The notes under the pieces: model-generated
Databases searched by the model: none
Seen by the model: only the letters and a program-made list of their open reading frames with translations
Told to the model about the DNA's origin: nothing
DNA from: an uncultured Christensenella sp.
Lineage (GTDB): Bacteria > Bacillota > Clostridia > Christensenellales > DTU072
Direction of reading: 5' to 3'
Length of the DNA stretch: 32,539 bases
NCBI GenBank assembly: GCA_905210905.1
Contig: CAJLYQ010000015.1
Span: 1 to 32,539, forward strand
Position numbers and translations under genes: made by a program
Shown here: positions 7,835-15,804 of the stretch, in pieces
Position numbering within the stretch: position 1 is the stretch's first letter
Layout of the letters: every line of letters starts with the position of its first letter

Positions 7835-8266
7835 TCAATACTTGCCTTTTACGATCGCGCCGTCGGGTACGTCCTTAGTAACTATCGCTCCGGCTCCGAC
7901 AAGAGCGTTCTCTCCTATCGTAACTCCCGGCAAAATCGTGGCGTTTGCGCCTATCGACGCGCCTTTTTTTACCGTAGTTCTCATAAGAATAAATTCCTTG
8001 TTGCCGGACTTAGGATACTTGTCGTTGCAAAAAGTTACGTTCGGTCCGATAAAAACGCCGTCTTCAAGGGTAATTCCGTCCCAGAGTTGAACTCCGCACT
8101 TAACGGTAACTCCGTTGCCTACGACTACGTCGTTTTCGATAAAGACGTTGGCGCAGATATTGCAACCGTCGCCTATTTTCGCGCCGGGAAGAACCACGAC
8201 GAACTGCCAGATATTAGTATTTTCGCCTATGTCGACGCTTTGCACGTCCGAAAGCCGATGTATCAT
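7835..8266 (-). CDS. Hexapeptide-repeat sugar N-acyltransferase (WlbB/FdtC-like), short at the C-terminus
   Basis: A 143-residue left-handed beta-helix acyltransferase, expected to use acetyl-CoA to acylate an amino group on a nucleotide-linked sugar. Hexapeptide turns run through most of the chain: IGENTNIWQF, IGDGCNICANV, VGNGVTVKCGV, IGPNVTF, IGANATILPGVTIG and LVGAGAIVTKDVPDGA. WlbB, QdtC and FdtC proteins are similar. These usually continue past this point with a VGNPA-type segment, but here the chain ends ...AIVKGKY followed by TGA. The next gene upstream is a sugar aminotransferase, the classic partner that makes the amine. AAGGA lies before the ATG at a workable distance. The gap to the aminotransferase is 14 bases. 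Confidence 0.85.
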   Translation of the reverse strand: MIHRLSDVQSVDIGENTNIWQFVVVLPGAKIGDGCNICANVFIENDVVVGNGVTVKCGVQLWDGITLEDGVFIGPNVTFCNDKYPKSGNKEFILMRTTVKKGASIGANATILPGVTIGENALVGAGAIVTKDVPDGAIVKGKY

Positions 8267-8280
8267 ACTTTATTTTCCTT

Positions 8281-9387
8281 TTATTCTCTTCCGAATTCGT
8301 TAAGCGCGGCGATTAAGTAATCGACCTGTTCTTCCGTCATTCCGTAATAAACGGGCAAACTGAGTTCGCAAGCCGAAATTTTCTCGGCAAGGGGAAGTTG
8401 CCCTTTCTCGATTCCGAGATCCGCATACGCTCCCTGCAGGTGCATAGGAGTGGGATAATGCTTGTTCGTGCCTATTCCTTTCCCGTTAAGGAACTTCTCG
8501 AGTTCGTCGCGTTTTTCGCACATAACCGCAAAAATATGCCATACGTTTTTGTACGTTTCGTCGCTCTTTATCGGAAGAATTATCAGCGGATTGTTTACCG
8601 AATCGATGATTTTTTCGGCGATTTCGTTTCTTCTTGCGTTCCATTTGTCAAGATAAGGAAGTTTCGCCGACAAAAAAGCCGCTTGCATTTCGTCTAGTCT
8701 GGAATTCGTGCCTTTTACGACGTGACGATACTTGATCTTGGATCCGTAGTTGCGTAAACAACGGATTTTATCGGCGAGTTCGTCGTCGTTTGTCACCACC
8801 GCTCCGCCGTCGCCGAGCGCTCCGAGATTTTTTCCGGGATAAAAACTGAACGCAGCCGCGTCGCTGTAATAACCCGACTTATGCCCTTTGTATTCCGCTC
8901 CGTGAGCCTGCGCCGAGTCTTCAACGAGTCTGAGATTATTGCGTACGCATATATCTTTGATCTCGTCGAGCGCAGCCATTCTCCCGTAAAGGTTTACCGC
9001 TATCACCGCTTTGGTTTTTTCGGTAATCGCGCTTTGTATTCTCGACGGATCGATATTAAACGTGCCGTCTTCGGGTTCTACGAAAACCGGAGTCGCTCCG
9101 ACGTAAGAAACCGCCAGCGCGGTGGCGATATAGGTGTTGGACGGAACGATAACTTCGTCGCCTCTCCCTATCTCCAACGCTTTGAGTATAAGATAAATCG
9201 CGTCAAGTCCGTTGCCGCAGCCGATTGCGTGTTTTGCGCCGTTGTAGGCGGCAAACTCTTTTTCAAACCCGTCTACTTCTTTTCCTAAAATATAATCGTT
9301 CGCTCCGAAAACTCTTTCAAACGCCCCGGTAAGACTGTCTTTTAGTTCTCCGTGCATTTTTTCGAGCGATAAGTAAGGTATTTTCAT
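8281..9387 (-). CDS. DegT/DnrJ/EryC1/StrS sugar aminotransferase
   Basis: A PLP-dependent aminotransferase that converts a keto group of a nucleotide-linked sugar to an amine. The length of 368 residues is typical. Family marks are GCGNGLDAIYLIL near 56-68, VPSNTYIATALAV near 81-93, VEDSAQAHGA at 155-164 (Asp157 facing the PLP ring nitrogen) and SFYPGKNLGALGDGG with Lys186 as the Schiff-base lysine. With the downstream acyltransferase it resembles FdtB/QdtB plus FdtC/QdtC, which make 3-acylamino-3,6-dideoxy sugars. The matching ketoisomerase (FdtA/QdtA) is not in the window, so the exact sugar is open. It is the first gene of the operon, with AAGGA before the ATG and a strong promoter 40 bases upstream. 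Confidence 0.9.
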   Translation of the reverse strand: MKIPYLSLEKMHGELKDSLTGAFERVFGANDYILGKEVDGFEKEFAAYNGAKHAIGCGNGLDAIYLILKALEIGRGDEVIVPSNTYIATALAVSYVGATPVFVEPEDGTFNIDPSRIQSAITEKTKAVIAVNLYGRMAALDEIKDICVRNNLRLVEDSAQAHGAEYKGHKSGYYSDAAAFSFYPGKNLGALGDGGAVVTNDDELADKIRCLRNYGSKIKYRHVVKGTNSRLDEMQAAFLSAKLPYLDKWNARRNEIAEKIIDSVNNPLIILPIKSDETYKNVWHIFAVMCEKRDELEKFLNGKGIGTNKHYPTPMHLQGAYADLGIEKGQLPLAEKISACELSLPVYYGMTEEQVDYLIAALNEFGRE

Positions 9388-9421
9388 CGTTCTTTTGTCC
9401 TTAATAATTAGTTTTTAATTT

Positions 9422-9450
9422 ATTATAAATTATATCCTTACTTTTGGCAA
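9422..9450 (-). promoter_or_regulatory. Promoter of the surface-polymer operon
   Basis: On the minus strand TTGCCA (9445-9450), a 17-base spacer and TATAAT (9422-9427). The expected start near 9415 gives a leader of about 28 bases. This is the only good promoter seen upstream of the genes from 9387 down to 2001. Confidence 0.75.
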
Positions 9451-9474
9451 GTCATTTGATATTCGGAGAATTAG

Positions 9475-9676
9475 CCGACCAGACGTTATGCAAAATTTAC
9501 TCGCGACAAAAAGCCTTCCCCTTGGGGAGAAGGTGTCGGTGAAACCGACGGATGAGGGGTTGACAACGTAATAAACCTGTGTCGTGCGATAGACTTATAC
9601 AAGTAATACACTTATTGCGTAAAGGGATGCAACGCTCGGCGTTGCCAACGTCCCACGTTGCTTGCCGTTGCTTGCG
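9475..9676 (+). repeat. Dispersed repeat, type 2, copy B, with a nested unit
   Basis: This copy aligns with 1842-2000 at both ends (CCGACCAGACGTTATGC and TGCGTAAAGGGATGCAACG) but is longer in the middle because a different unit (9513-9560) replaces the small hairpin of copy A. It fills most of the gene-free stretch 9388-9731 between two divergent promoters, and its right end reaches the -35 region of the HTH gene. Confidence 0.8.
9513..9560 (+). repeat. Nested short interspersed unit (CTTCCCC...GATGAGGGG type)
   Basis: The unit contains CCTTCCCC with GGGGAGAAGG (a hairpin), then GTCGGTGAAACCGAC (a second hairpin) and GATGAGGGG. From memory it resembles a short repeat found in many gut Clostridia genomes. 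It sits inside repeat copy B and is absent from copy A. Confidence 0.6.
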
Positions 9677-9701
9677 GAAGTCAGGCGGTTTGTGATATAA
9701 T
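9672..9701 (+). promoter_or_regulatory. Extended -10 promoter of the HTH membrane gene
   Basis: TATAAT at 9696-9701 is preceded by TGA (extended -10 TGn), with a weak TTGCGG at 9672-9677 and an 18-base spacer. It overlaps the edge of repeat copy B, so the repeat may have supplied or changed the -35 region. Confidence 0.6.
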
Positions 9702-9731
9702 GGACAAAATCTCGTTTCGGAGCGACAGCGT

Positions 9732-11930
9732 ATGACGCCGTTTAACGTGCTTATTCACGAAAAAAGAGTGGAAAAAGGACTTTCCGTAAAAGAGGCGGCG
9801 AAAAAACTACGCTTGCCCCCGATTCTCCTTAAACGCTACGAATACGGTTATTACTCTTGTTCTCGCAAACTCGTGGCGAAAATGTGCGCCCTTTACGATA
9901 TCGACGAACGCACGCTCTCCGATTCCACTGCCGCCTACTACGGCGACATAGCGGTCGGCGACGAAAAAAAGAAAAAACTGAAACCTTTTAATATCGTCGC
10001 TTTGGTTTTTCTCGTTATTTTTACCGCGCTCACTACGGTAAGCGGAGTTTTTTACCACCTGGCAAAAACCGACCCCATATATTTCTACTCCGACGAATAC
10101 AACGCTTTCGTAGACGCCGTTTTCAAAAAAATCGACGAGGAGTTTTCGTTTGCCGACGAAGACGCTCCGCTACCGACGTCGGATCTTGCGACAAACGATG
10201 AAAACGATGACAAAAAAACGCTTTTCGGTGACCCAAACGGCGAAATCGTGTCGGACGAAGGCGGCGAATCTTTTTTTGACGAAGACTCGGATATACCTAT
10301 TTATAACGGCGGACCGTTATCCGATTTGTTGTGGGAACTTCTCCTGAAATTCACGTCAAACAGAAGTTCGCTCGTCACCGAAACGACCTGCGGTTCGACG
10401 AAGTTTACCGTCGGTTTCGACGAACGAGCGACGATAAGCGTGGACAGTTCGTTTACGGCAAGCGAAGAAAACGGCTCGACGAGCGTAATTTTTTCTCAGA
10501 TGATGAAAAAGTCGCTCTCGCTTACGATCGAAGACGCCGATTCGGATTTTGATTACTACGCGCTGATTTCTCCCGAAAAAGGTCTTAACCTGTCGCTGTA
10601 CGAAACGGACGAAGAGTACACCGCCGAAGAAATCGCTTTCGCGCAGTCCAAACTCGACGACGCGATAAACGCCTTTAACGAAACCATCAAAGTTTCTCTC
10701 GGTATAGACTACTCGTTTGACAAACTCATTTTCGATCAGTACGACGGGTTTTCTCACTACGCAAATTCCTTTACCGCCTGGTTTTTCCTGGTTCTTCTCT
10801 CGCCCGTCGTTTTGCTTTTTATACTGTACTTCCTTTTGAAAATAAACGTACTCGACAAGATGGCGGACAAATTTATCGTAAAAGAAACTCTGCCCACGGT
10901 AAAAGGCGCGGACTTGCCCTTAAAATGCGGTTATACGCCGATTTTTAACGAACGAATAATAAAAATTCTTGGACTTATATTACTCTTACTTTCTTCGTCC
11001 GTTGCGTTCGTAAACTACGTTTATTCGCATAAACTTGTCAATTTCGTATCGTCTTTAACAAATCTTACGTCTTTCACGGCGGTACTTAAAGGCGCACTCC
11101 CCGTTGCCGTTTCTCTTCTTTTCTTCGTAAAAATCGACATTTCCATAAGAAAAAGAAATATGCCGCAAACCACGCTGATGTTTTTCCTTTTGGGGCTCGG
11201 CTATTTCTACGCCGTTTTTCTCGTAGCGTACACGCTCAACATAAAACAGTTTGTTCCCCTTCTCAATATGGTAAGGAACTATCTCCCCGGCAACGTGTTT
11301 ATGGGAATGGCGGCGATTGCGTCCGTCGCGCTGTTTTTGTTCTGCACTCCGAGATTTTGTCTTAAACGCAAAGCCAACGTCGTGTTCTGGCGGTTGCTTG
11401 CGGTTATACCGGCGTTCTACCTGATTTTTTCGAACTTCGTCGCGCCTTTTATCGACGTTCCGGTGTACGTCAACGCTTTTCTGTACCCGAAATCCCTTAT
11501 GCCGACGCTTTTCTGTATTCTTTACATAGCCGGAATGTACGTTTTTAACAACGCCGTCATCAAAAAATACAAAGCGAACGCCGCCGCTTTCGTGTGCGGA
11601 AAACGCTATTTTCTCGTCAAAAACATACTCACCGCCTCCCTTATCGCAGTGCTTTCGGTAAGCGATTATCTGCTCGGCTTAGCCCCTGCGCTTAACGCTC
11701 TCGGATTCGGAAAATCTTACATAATGGCGGCGATGATACCTTTTATTTTATTCTATCAACCTCGTATCGAAAAGAGAAATCCCGTCGAAGACGCTTGTTA
11801 CGGTATTTGTTACGGCTTATCTTTTTGCTGTTCTTACGTCGCTTTCATCGCCTACTACCTTACCGTATACAAAGAACTCTTCCGACTTATTCTTCAAATA
11901 TACGTTTTCCTTATGAACATCTTCGGTTAA
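9732..11930 (+). CDS. XRE-type HTH protein with a large extracytoplasmic domain and about 11 membrane spans
   Basis: A 732-residue protein I cannot assign to a known family. Residues 1-60 look like an XRE helix-turn-helix (KGLSVKEAAKKLRLPPILLKR, then ALYDIDERTL). After a Lys-rich linker comes a first span near 85-108. An acidic, probably extracytoplasmic region of about 240 residues follows (110-345, rich in Asp, Glu and Ser). About ten further hydrophobic segments run from residue 350 to the end. One reading is a membrane-tethered DNA-binding sensor; the other is that the HTH fold only mediates protein contact. GGAG lies nine bases before the ATG. The GH3 glycosidase gene follows after 30 bases, so the two are probably cotranscribed and may act on or respond to the same carbohydrate. 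Confidence 0.75.
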   Translation: MTPFNVLIHEKRVEKGLSVKEAAKKLRLPPILLKRYEYGYYSCSRKLVAKMCALYDIDERTLSDSTAAYYGDIAVGDEKKKKLKPFNIVALVFLVIFTALTTVSGVFYHLAKTDPIYFYSDEYNAFVDAVFKKIDEEFSFADEDAPLPTSDLATNDENDDKKTLFGDPNGEIVSDEGGESFFDEDSDIPIYNGGPLSDLLWELLLKFTSNRSSLVTETTCGSTKFTVGFDERATISVDSSFTASEENGSTSVIFSQMMKKSLSLTIEDADSDFDYYALISPEKGLNLSLYETDEEYTAEEIAFAQSKLDDAINAFNETIKVSLGIDYSFDKLIFDQYDGFSHYANSFTAWFFLVLLSPVVLLFILYFLLKINVLDKMADKFIVKETLPTVKGADLPLKCGYTPIFNERIIKILGLILLLLSSSVAFVNYVYSHKLVNFVSSLTNLTSFTAVLKGALPVAVSLLFFVKIDISIRKRNMPQTTLMFFLLGLGYFYAVFLVAYTLNIKQFVPLLNMVRNYLPGNVFMGMAAIASVALFLFCTPRFCLKRKANVVFWRLLAVIPAFYLIFSNFVAPFIDVPVYVNAFLYPKSLMPTLFCILYIAGMYVFNNAVIKKYKANAAAFVCGKRYFLVKNILTASLIAVLSVSDYLLGLAPALNALGFGKSYIMAAMIPFILFYQPRIEKRNPVEDACYGICYGLSFCCSYVAFIAYYLTVYKELFRLILQIYVFLMNIFG

Positions 11931-11960
11931 ACCCCGACTTAAATAAACAACGGAGCAACT

Positions 11961-14369
11961 ATGAAAAAAACTATCGTAAAACTTAAACAAAAACTCGTAA
12001 AGACTTTCACCCGACTACTCGTGCAAGGTGCGTCCGTCAACATAAGCGGCGACGAAAAACTACCATCTAAAAATTCCGACATCTGCCGTCAGGCAGCCGC
12101 GGAAGGCATCGTTCTTCTTGCCAACGACGGAACTCTTCCGCTGAGTTCGGGTTCTCGAATTGCCTTGTTCGGCAGGTGCAACTACGACTATTTCTTCGTA
12201 GGTTACGGTTCGGGCGGCGAAGTACACTCGCCGTATCGCGTTTCTTTTTACGACGCTCTGCGTTCTTCCGGCAGAACGATAGATCCCGCTCCGGACGAGT
12301 TCTACTCGCGTTGGCGCGACAAAAACCCCACCGACGAAGGGGTATGGGGGTTCTGGCCGTATTCGTACGACGAAGCGGTCGTTCCGGAAAGCGTTCTTTC
12401 CGCGTCCGCCGCGCAAAGCGACGTAGCGATAGTCACGATAGGACGAGCCGCCGGCGAAGACCGTGAAAACAAGCCGAAAAAAGGAAGTTATTATCTTACC
12501 GACAAAGAGCGTAAACTGTTAAAAACGGTAACCGAGCGGTTTTCGAAAAACGTTCTTATACTCGACGTCGGCAGTATAATCGATACTTCTTTTTTGTACG
12601 AATACCGTTTTTCCGCCGTACTTCTTGCTTTTCTCGGCGGTTCTGAGAGCGGAAACGCACTTTGCGACGTGGTTTTCGGACTGGTTAATCCGTGCGGCAG
12701 ACTTACCGACACCGTAGCGCGCTCTCTTTCCGATTATCCGTCTTACGACAACTTCGGCAACAAAAAGTTCAATTCTTACTGCGAAGATATTTTCGTAGGA
12801 TACCGATATTTCGAAACGTTCGCTCGTGACAAGGTGCTTTTCCCGTTCGGCTACGGACTGTCCTACACCGATTTTGCGATTACGAACACGACTTTTTCTT
12901 ACGGCGATTCGTCCGTAACCGCTTCTTTTACCGTTAAAAACGTCGGTTCTTTCCCCGGCAAGGAAGTGGTGCAAATATACGTTTCGCAACCCGACGGTAA
13001 ACTCGGAAAAGCCGACAAACAACTCGTTTTCTACAAAAAAACTAACGTTCTCGCCCCGGGCGAAAGCGTGGAACACGCCTGTGAAATTCCTTACGAATCG
13101 TTCGCTTCGTACGACGACAACGGTTCTTCCGGCAATCCGTTCTGTTACGTTCTCGAAAGCGGCGAATACCGTTTCTTTATAGGCAAAAACGTGCGCGACT
13201 GCGACGAATTCGGAGCGTTCTTTATCGAAAAAACCAAAGTTTTGCAACGGCTCGAACAGGTTATGCCCGTTAAAAATCCTTTTTACAGAATGAAGGCCGT
13301 CTCTTCGTGCGGCGAAAAGCGGATATCGTACGAAGCCGCGCCGCACGTTGCTTTCGATTTAAGGGAGCGCATTTTGCACGGTTTGCCCGAAGAAATACCT
13401 TTCACCGGCGACAAGGGGTACGTTTTTTCGGACGTGGTTTGCGGCAAAATTACACTCGACGACTTCGTCGCGCAACTGACGGACGAAGAACTCGCCCGCA
13501 TAACGGTAGGCGATGTGAAAATGAACTCTCCGCTCGGCACGGAAGGCAACGCAGGGGCGTTCGGCGGAGTAACCGAATCCTTGCGTAAAAAAGGCGTTCC
13601 TCCGATTATTACCACGGACGGTCCCGCCGGAATTCGTCTTGCGCGGTACGCGACGTTAATGCCGTGCGGAACTTGCCTTGCTTCCACCTGGAACGACGAA
13701 CTCGTCCAACGGCTTACTTCCGCGATTGCCGAGGAAATGAAAGTTCTCGGCTCGGACGCACTTCTTGCGCCGGGAATGAACGTGCACAGAAATCCCCTTT
13801 GCGGAAGAAACTTCGAGTATTTTTCCGAAGACCCGTTTCTTTCGGGAAAAATCGCCGCGGCGTACGTTCGCGGTATTCAGTCCGGCGGACTTAGCGCGTG
13901 TCCTAAGCATTTGGCTTGCAACAATCAGGAAACCAACCGTACGCATAACGATTCGCGCGTAAGCGAAAGAGCGCTCAGAGAGATTTACCTGAAAGGCTTT
14001 GAAATCTGCGTAAAAGAATCTTCTCCTTTGCTCGTAATGACTTCGTACAACAAAATCAACGGCGTATGGAGCCACTACAACTACGACCTTGCCGAAACCG
14101 TTCTCCGAAAAGAATGGGGGTTCGACGGTTGCGTTCTGACCGACTGGTGGATGCGCCGAAGCGCAAGCCCGGAGTTTGAAAACGTAACCGACAACGCTTA
14201 CAGAGTCCGTTCGAGAGTAGACGTTCTGATGCCGGGAGCGATCACCGCGGTAAGCGGAAAAATCGGCGATTCCATAGAAAGTTCGCTCGCAAAAGGCGGA
14301 ATTACCCGTGCCGAATTGCAACTTGCGGCAAAAGACGTGCTTAACGCGGCTTTGCGGCTGAAACGGTAA
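11961..14369 (+). CDS. Glycoside hydrolase family 3, permuted domain order
   Basis: A predicted beta-glycosidase of 802 residues with the usual GH3 domains in reversed order. The alpha/beta sandwich comes first (about 35-300: AAAEGIVLLANDGTLPL, then FPFGYGLSYTDF), a fibronectin-III-like domain next (about 310-410, VKNVGSFPGKEVVQIYV), and the catalytic TIM barrel last (about 480-802). The barrel carries DGPAGIRL, the PKHLACNNQE substrate-binding motif and the nucleophile Asp728 in VLTDWW. A candidate acid/base is Glu166 in AAGEDREN. Reversed GH3 enzymes are known from rumen bacteria such as Ruminococcus albus, so the order is real, not an assembly artefact. There is no signal peptide, so it is probably cytoplasmic and acts on imported oligosaccharides. 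The exact sugar is not predictable. GGAG lies before the ATG. Confidence 0.93.
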   Translation: MKKTIVKLKQKLVKTFTRLLVQGASVNISGDEKLPSKNSDICRQAAAEGIVLLANDGTLPLSSGSRIALFGRCNYDYFFVGYGSGGEVHSPYRVSFYDALRSSGRTIDPAPDEFYSRWRDKNPTDEGVWGFWPYSYDEAVVPESVLSASAAQSDVAIVTIGRAAGEDRENKPKKGSYYLTDKERKLLKTVTERFSKNVLILDVGSIIDTSFLYEYRFSAVLLAFLGGSESGNALCDVVFGLVNPCGRLTDTVARSLSDYPSYDNFGNKKFNSYCEDIFVGYRYFETFARDKVLFPFGYGLSYTDFAITNTTFSYGDSSVTASFTVKNVGSFPGKEVVQIYVSQPDGKLGKADKQLVFYKKTNVLAPGESVEHACEIPYESFASYDDNGSSGNPFCYVLESGEYRFFIGKNVRDCDEFGAFFIEKTKVLQRLEQVMPVKNPFYRMKAVSSCGEKRISYEAAPHVAFDLRERILHGLPEEIPFTGDKGYVFSDVVCGKITLDDFVAQLTDEELARITVGDVKMNSPLGTEGNAGAFGGVTESLRKKGVPPIITTDGPAGIRLARYATLMPCGTCLASTWNDELVQRLTSAIAEEMKVLGSDALLAPGMNVHRNPLCGRNFEYFSEDPFLSGKIAAAYVRGIQSGGLSACPKHLACNNQETNRTHNDSRVSERALREIYLKGFEICVKESSPLLVMTSYNKINGVWSHYNYDLAETVLRKEWGFDGCVLTDWWMRRSASPEFENVTDNAYRVRSRVDVLMPGAITAVSGKIGDSIESSLAKGGITRAELQLAAKDVLNAALRLKR

Positions 14370-14429
14370 CCGGCTTTAACGAGGCGTTTGATTTAATTAT
14401 CGATATATCAATCAAATAATCGGCGCGTC

Positions 14430-14458
14430 TTGAAAAGTGCGGTTTTTAATGATATACT
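14430..14458 (+). promoter_or_regulatory. Promoter of the M28-type peptidase gene
   Basis: TTGAAA (14430-14435), a 17-base spacer and TATACT (14453-14458), 33 bases before the ATG at 14492. It separates this gene from the GH3 gene, after which I see no clear terminator. Confidence 0.7.
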
Positions 14459-14491
14459 CGGTTATATACAAACAAAAAAGGAAGGAACGAT

Positions 14492-15712
14492 ATGAAACTC
14501 GACGAATCACGCAAGCGTAGCCGCGAAAGCGCGGATTTTATGTTTGACTTTATCTCTCACGTAACGAAAACGTTTTCCAAAAGAGATTGCGGAAGCGAAG
14601 GAGAAAAAGACTCCGTAAAATATATGGCGGAAACGGTAAAACCTTACGCGACGAGCGTAAAAACGGAATCTTACGACGTGCATACGCTCGCTTTTATGGG
14701 TTGGATTTACATAACGGTCACGCTTATTCTGGGCGCGTTCGCGGCGGCGTTTTTTATGCCGATGTTATCGGTTATTTTTATCCTTGTCGGAATGGCGATA
14801 ATGATACTCGAATTCGTGTGCTACCGCCAGATCGTGGACGAGTTTTTCCCGAAGCGGACTTCGCTTAATATGACCGCCGTCAAAAAGCCCGAAGGCGAAG
14901 TGAAACAGCGCATTCTTATCAGCGGACACGCGGACGCGGCGTACGAATGGACGCTTAACTACTATCTCGGCGGAAAGGCGTTCATTGCTCATTTTCTGAT
15001 TTCGATAATCGGCATACTTTACTTTACGGCGGTTGCAGTTGCCGCTTGCGCAAAAGGCGCGTTGTTTACCCCTTGCGCCGACAAAGCGATTACGATTGCT
15101 TTCGCCGTAGGCGGAATATTCGTTCCGTTCTGGATTCTGATGTACTTTTTGTTTAACCCGAAAATCGTATCCGACGGCGCGACGGACAATCTTACCGGTT
15201 GCGCAATGGGAATCGCTTTCTTGAAATCTCTCGAAGAAAACGGCGTTAAGTTCGAACACACCGAGGTAGGCTGTATCTGCGCAGGCGGCGAAGAAGCGGG
15301 CTTACGCGGAGCGAAAGCGTGGGTTAAGGCGCATAAACACGACTACGACGATTGTCCTACGACTATTCTTTGTATCGATACCATACGAGAAGAAGAACAT
15401 ATGCTCGTCAACTACAAGGATATGAACGGTATGATGAAATGCGACGAAGTCGCTACGGAAACGTGGCTCGAAGCATGCGAAGAAGAAGGCGTTAAGTGCA
15501 AAAAAGGAAGCGTCGCTTTGGGCGCGACGGACGCGGCGGCGTATACCGCAGGCGGTTTCAAAAGCGTATGCGTGACCGCGATGAACTTTAACCTTCCCAG
15601 GTATTACCATACAAGACTCGACGTAGCGGAAGACGTAAATAAAGATTGCCTTGCAAAAACATTTTCCGTGTTATGCCGTTTCGTGGAAAAATACGACGAA
15701 AAAGTAAAATAA
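14492..15712 (+). CDS. Membrane-anchored M28-type metallopeptidase
   Basis: 406 residues with a two-zinc aminopeptidase pattern interrupted by membrane segments. Candidate metal and catalytic residues are His146 and Asp148 (SGHADAAYEW), Asp232 (GATDNLTG), Glu267-Glu268 (AGGEEAGLRG), Asp296 (CIDTI) and His373 (YYHTRLD). All of the M28 set is therefore present. Hydrophobic spans lie near 66-90, 91-110, 163-185 and 200-221, so one pair falls before the first metal motif and one pair between the first and second. The active site would sit on the cytoplasmic side if the N-terminus is inside, which is my inference. The physiological substrate is unknown; an aminopeptidase role is the family default. 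A GGAAGGA site precedes the ATG, and a bidirectional terminator follows the stop. Confidence 0.85.
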   Translation: MKLDESRKRSRESADFMFDFISHVTKTFSKRDCGSEGEKDSVKYMAETVKPYATSVKTESYDVHTLAFMGWIYITVTLILGAFAAAFFMPMLSVIFILVGMAIMILEFVCYRQIVDEFFPKRTSLNMTAVKKPEGEVKQRILISGHADAAYEWTLNYYLGGKAFIAHFLISIIGILYFTAVAVAACAKGALFTPCADKAITIAFAVGGIFVPFWILMYFLFNPKIVSDGATDNLTGCAMGIAFLKSLEENGVKFEHTEVGCICAGGEEAGLRGAKAWVKAHKHDYDDCPTTILCIDTIREEEHMLVNYKDMNGMMKCDEVATETWLEACEEEGVKCKKGSVALGATDAAAYTAGGFKSVCVTAMNFNLPRYYHTRLDVAEDVNKDCLAKTFSVLCRFVEKYDEKVK

Positions 15713-15747
15713 TCTTTTTCAAAAAACGCCGTTTCTCCGTAAAAAAT

Positions 15748-15774
15748 AAAACGACGGGAATTTCCGTCGTTTTT
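15748..15774 (+). terminator. Bidirectional terminator between convergent genes
   Basis: AAAACGACGG (15748-15757) pairs with 15764-15773 around a six-base loop, with T runs on both strands. It serves the M28-type gene on the plus strand and the RyR-like membrane protein on the minus strand. Confidence 0.8.
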
Positions 15775-15804
15775 CGTTGTAAACAACAACTTAAATGAAC
15801 TCTC

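Noticed and set aside
14370..14429. Terminator after the GH3 gene
   Set aside because: There is a partial dyad around TTTGATT and AATCAAA, but the loop is long and no T run follows.
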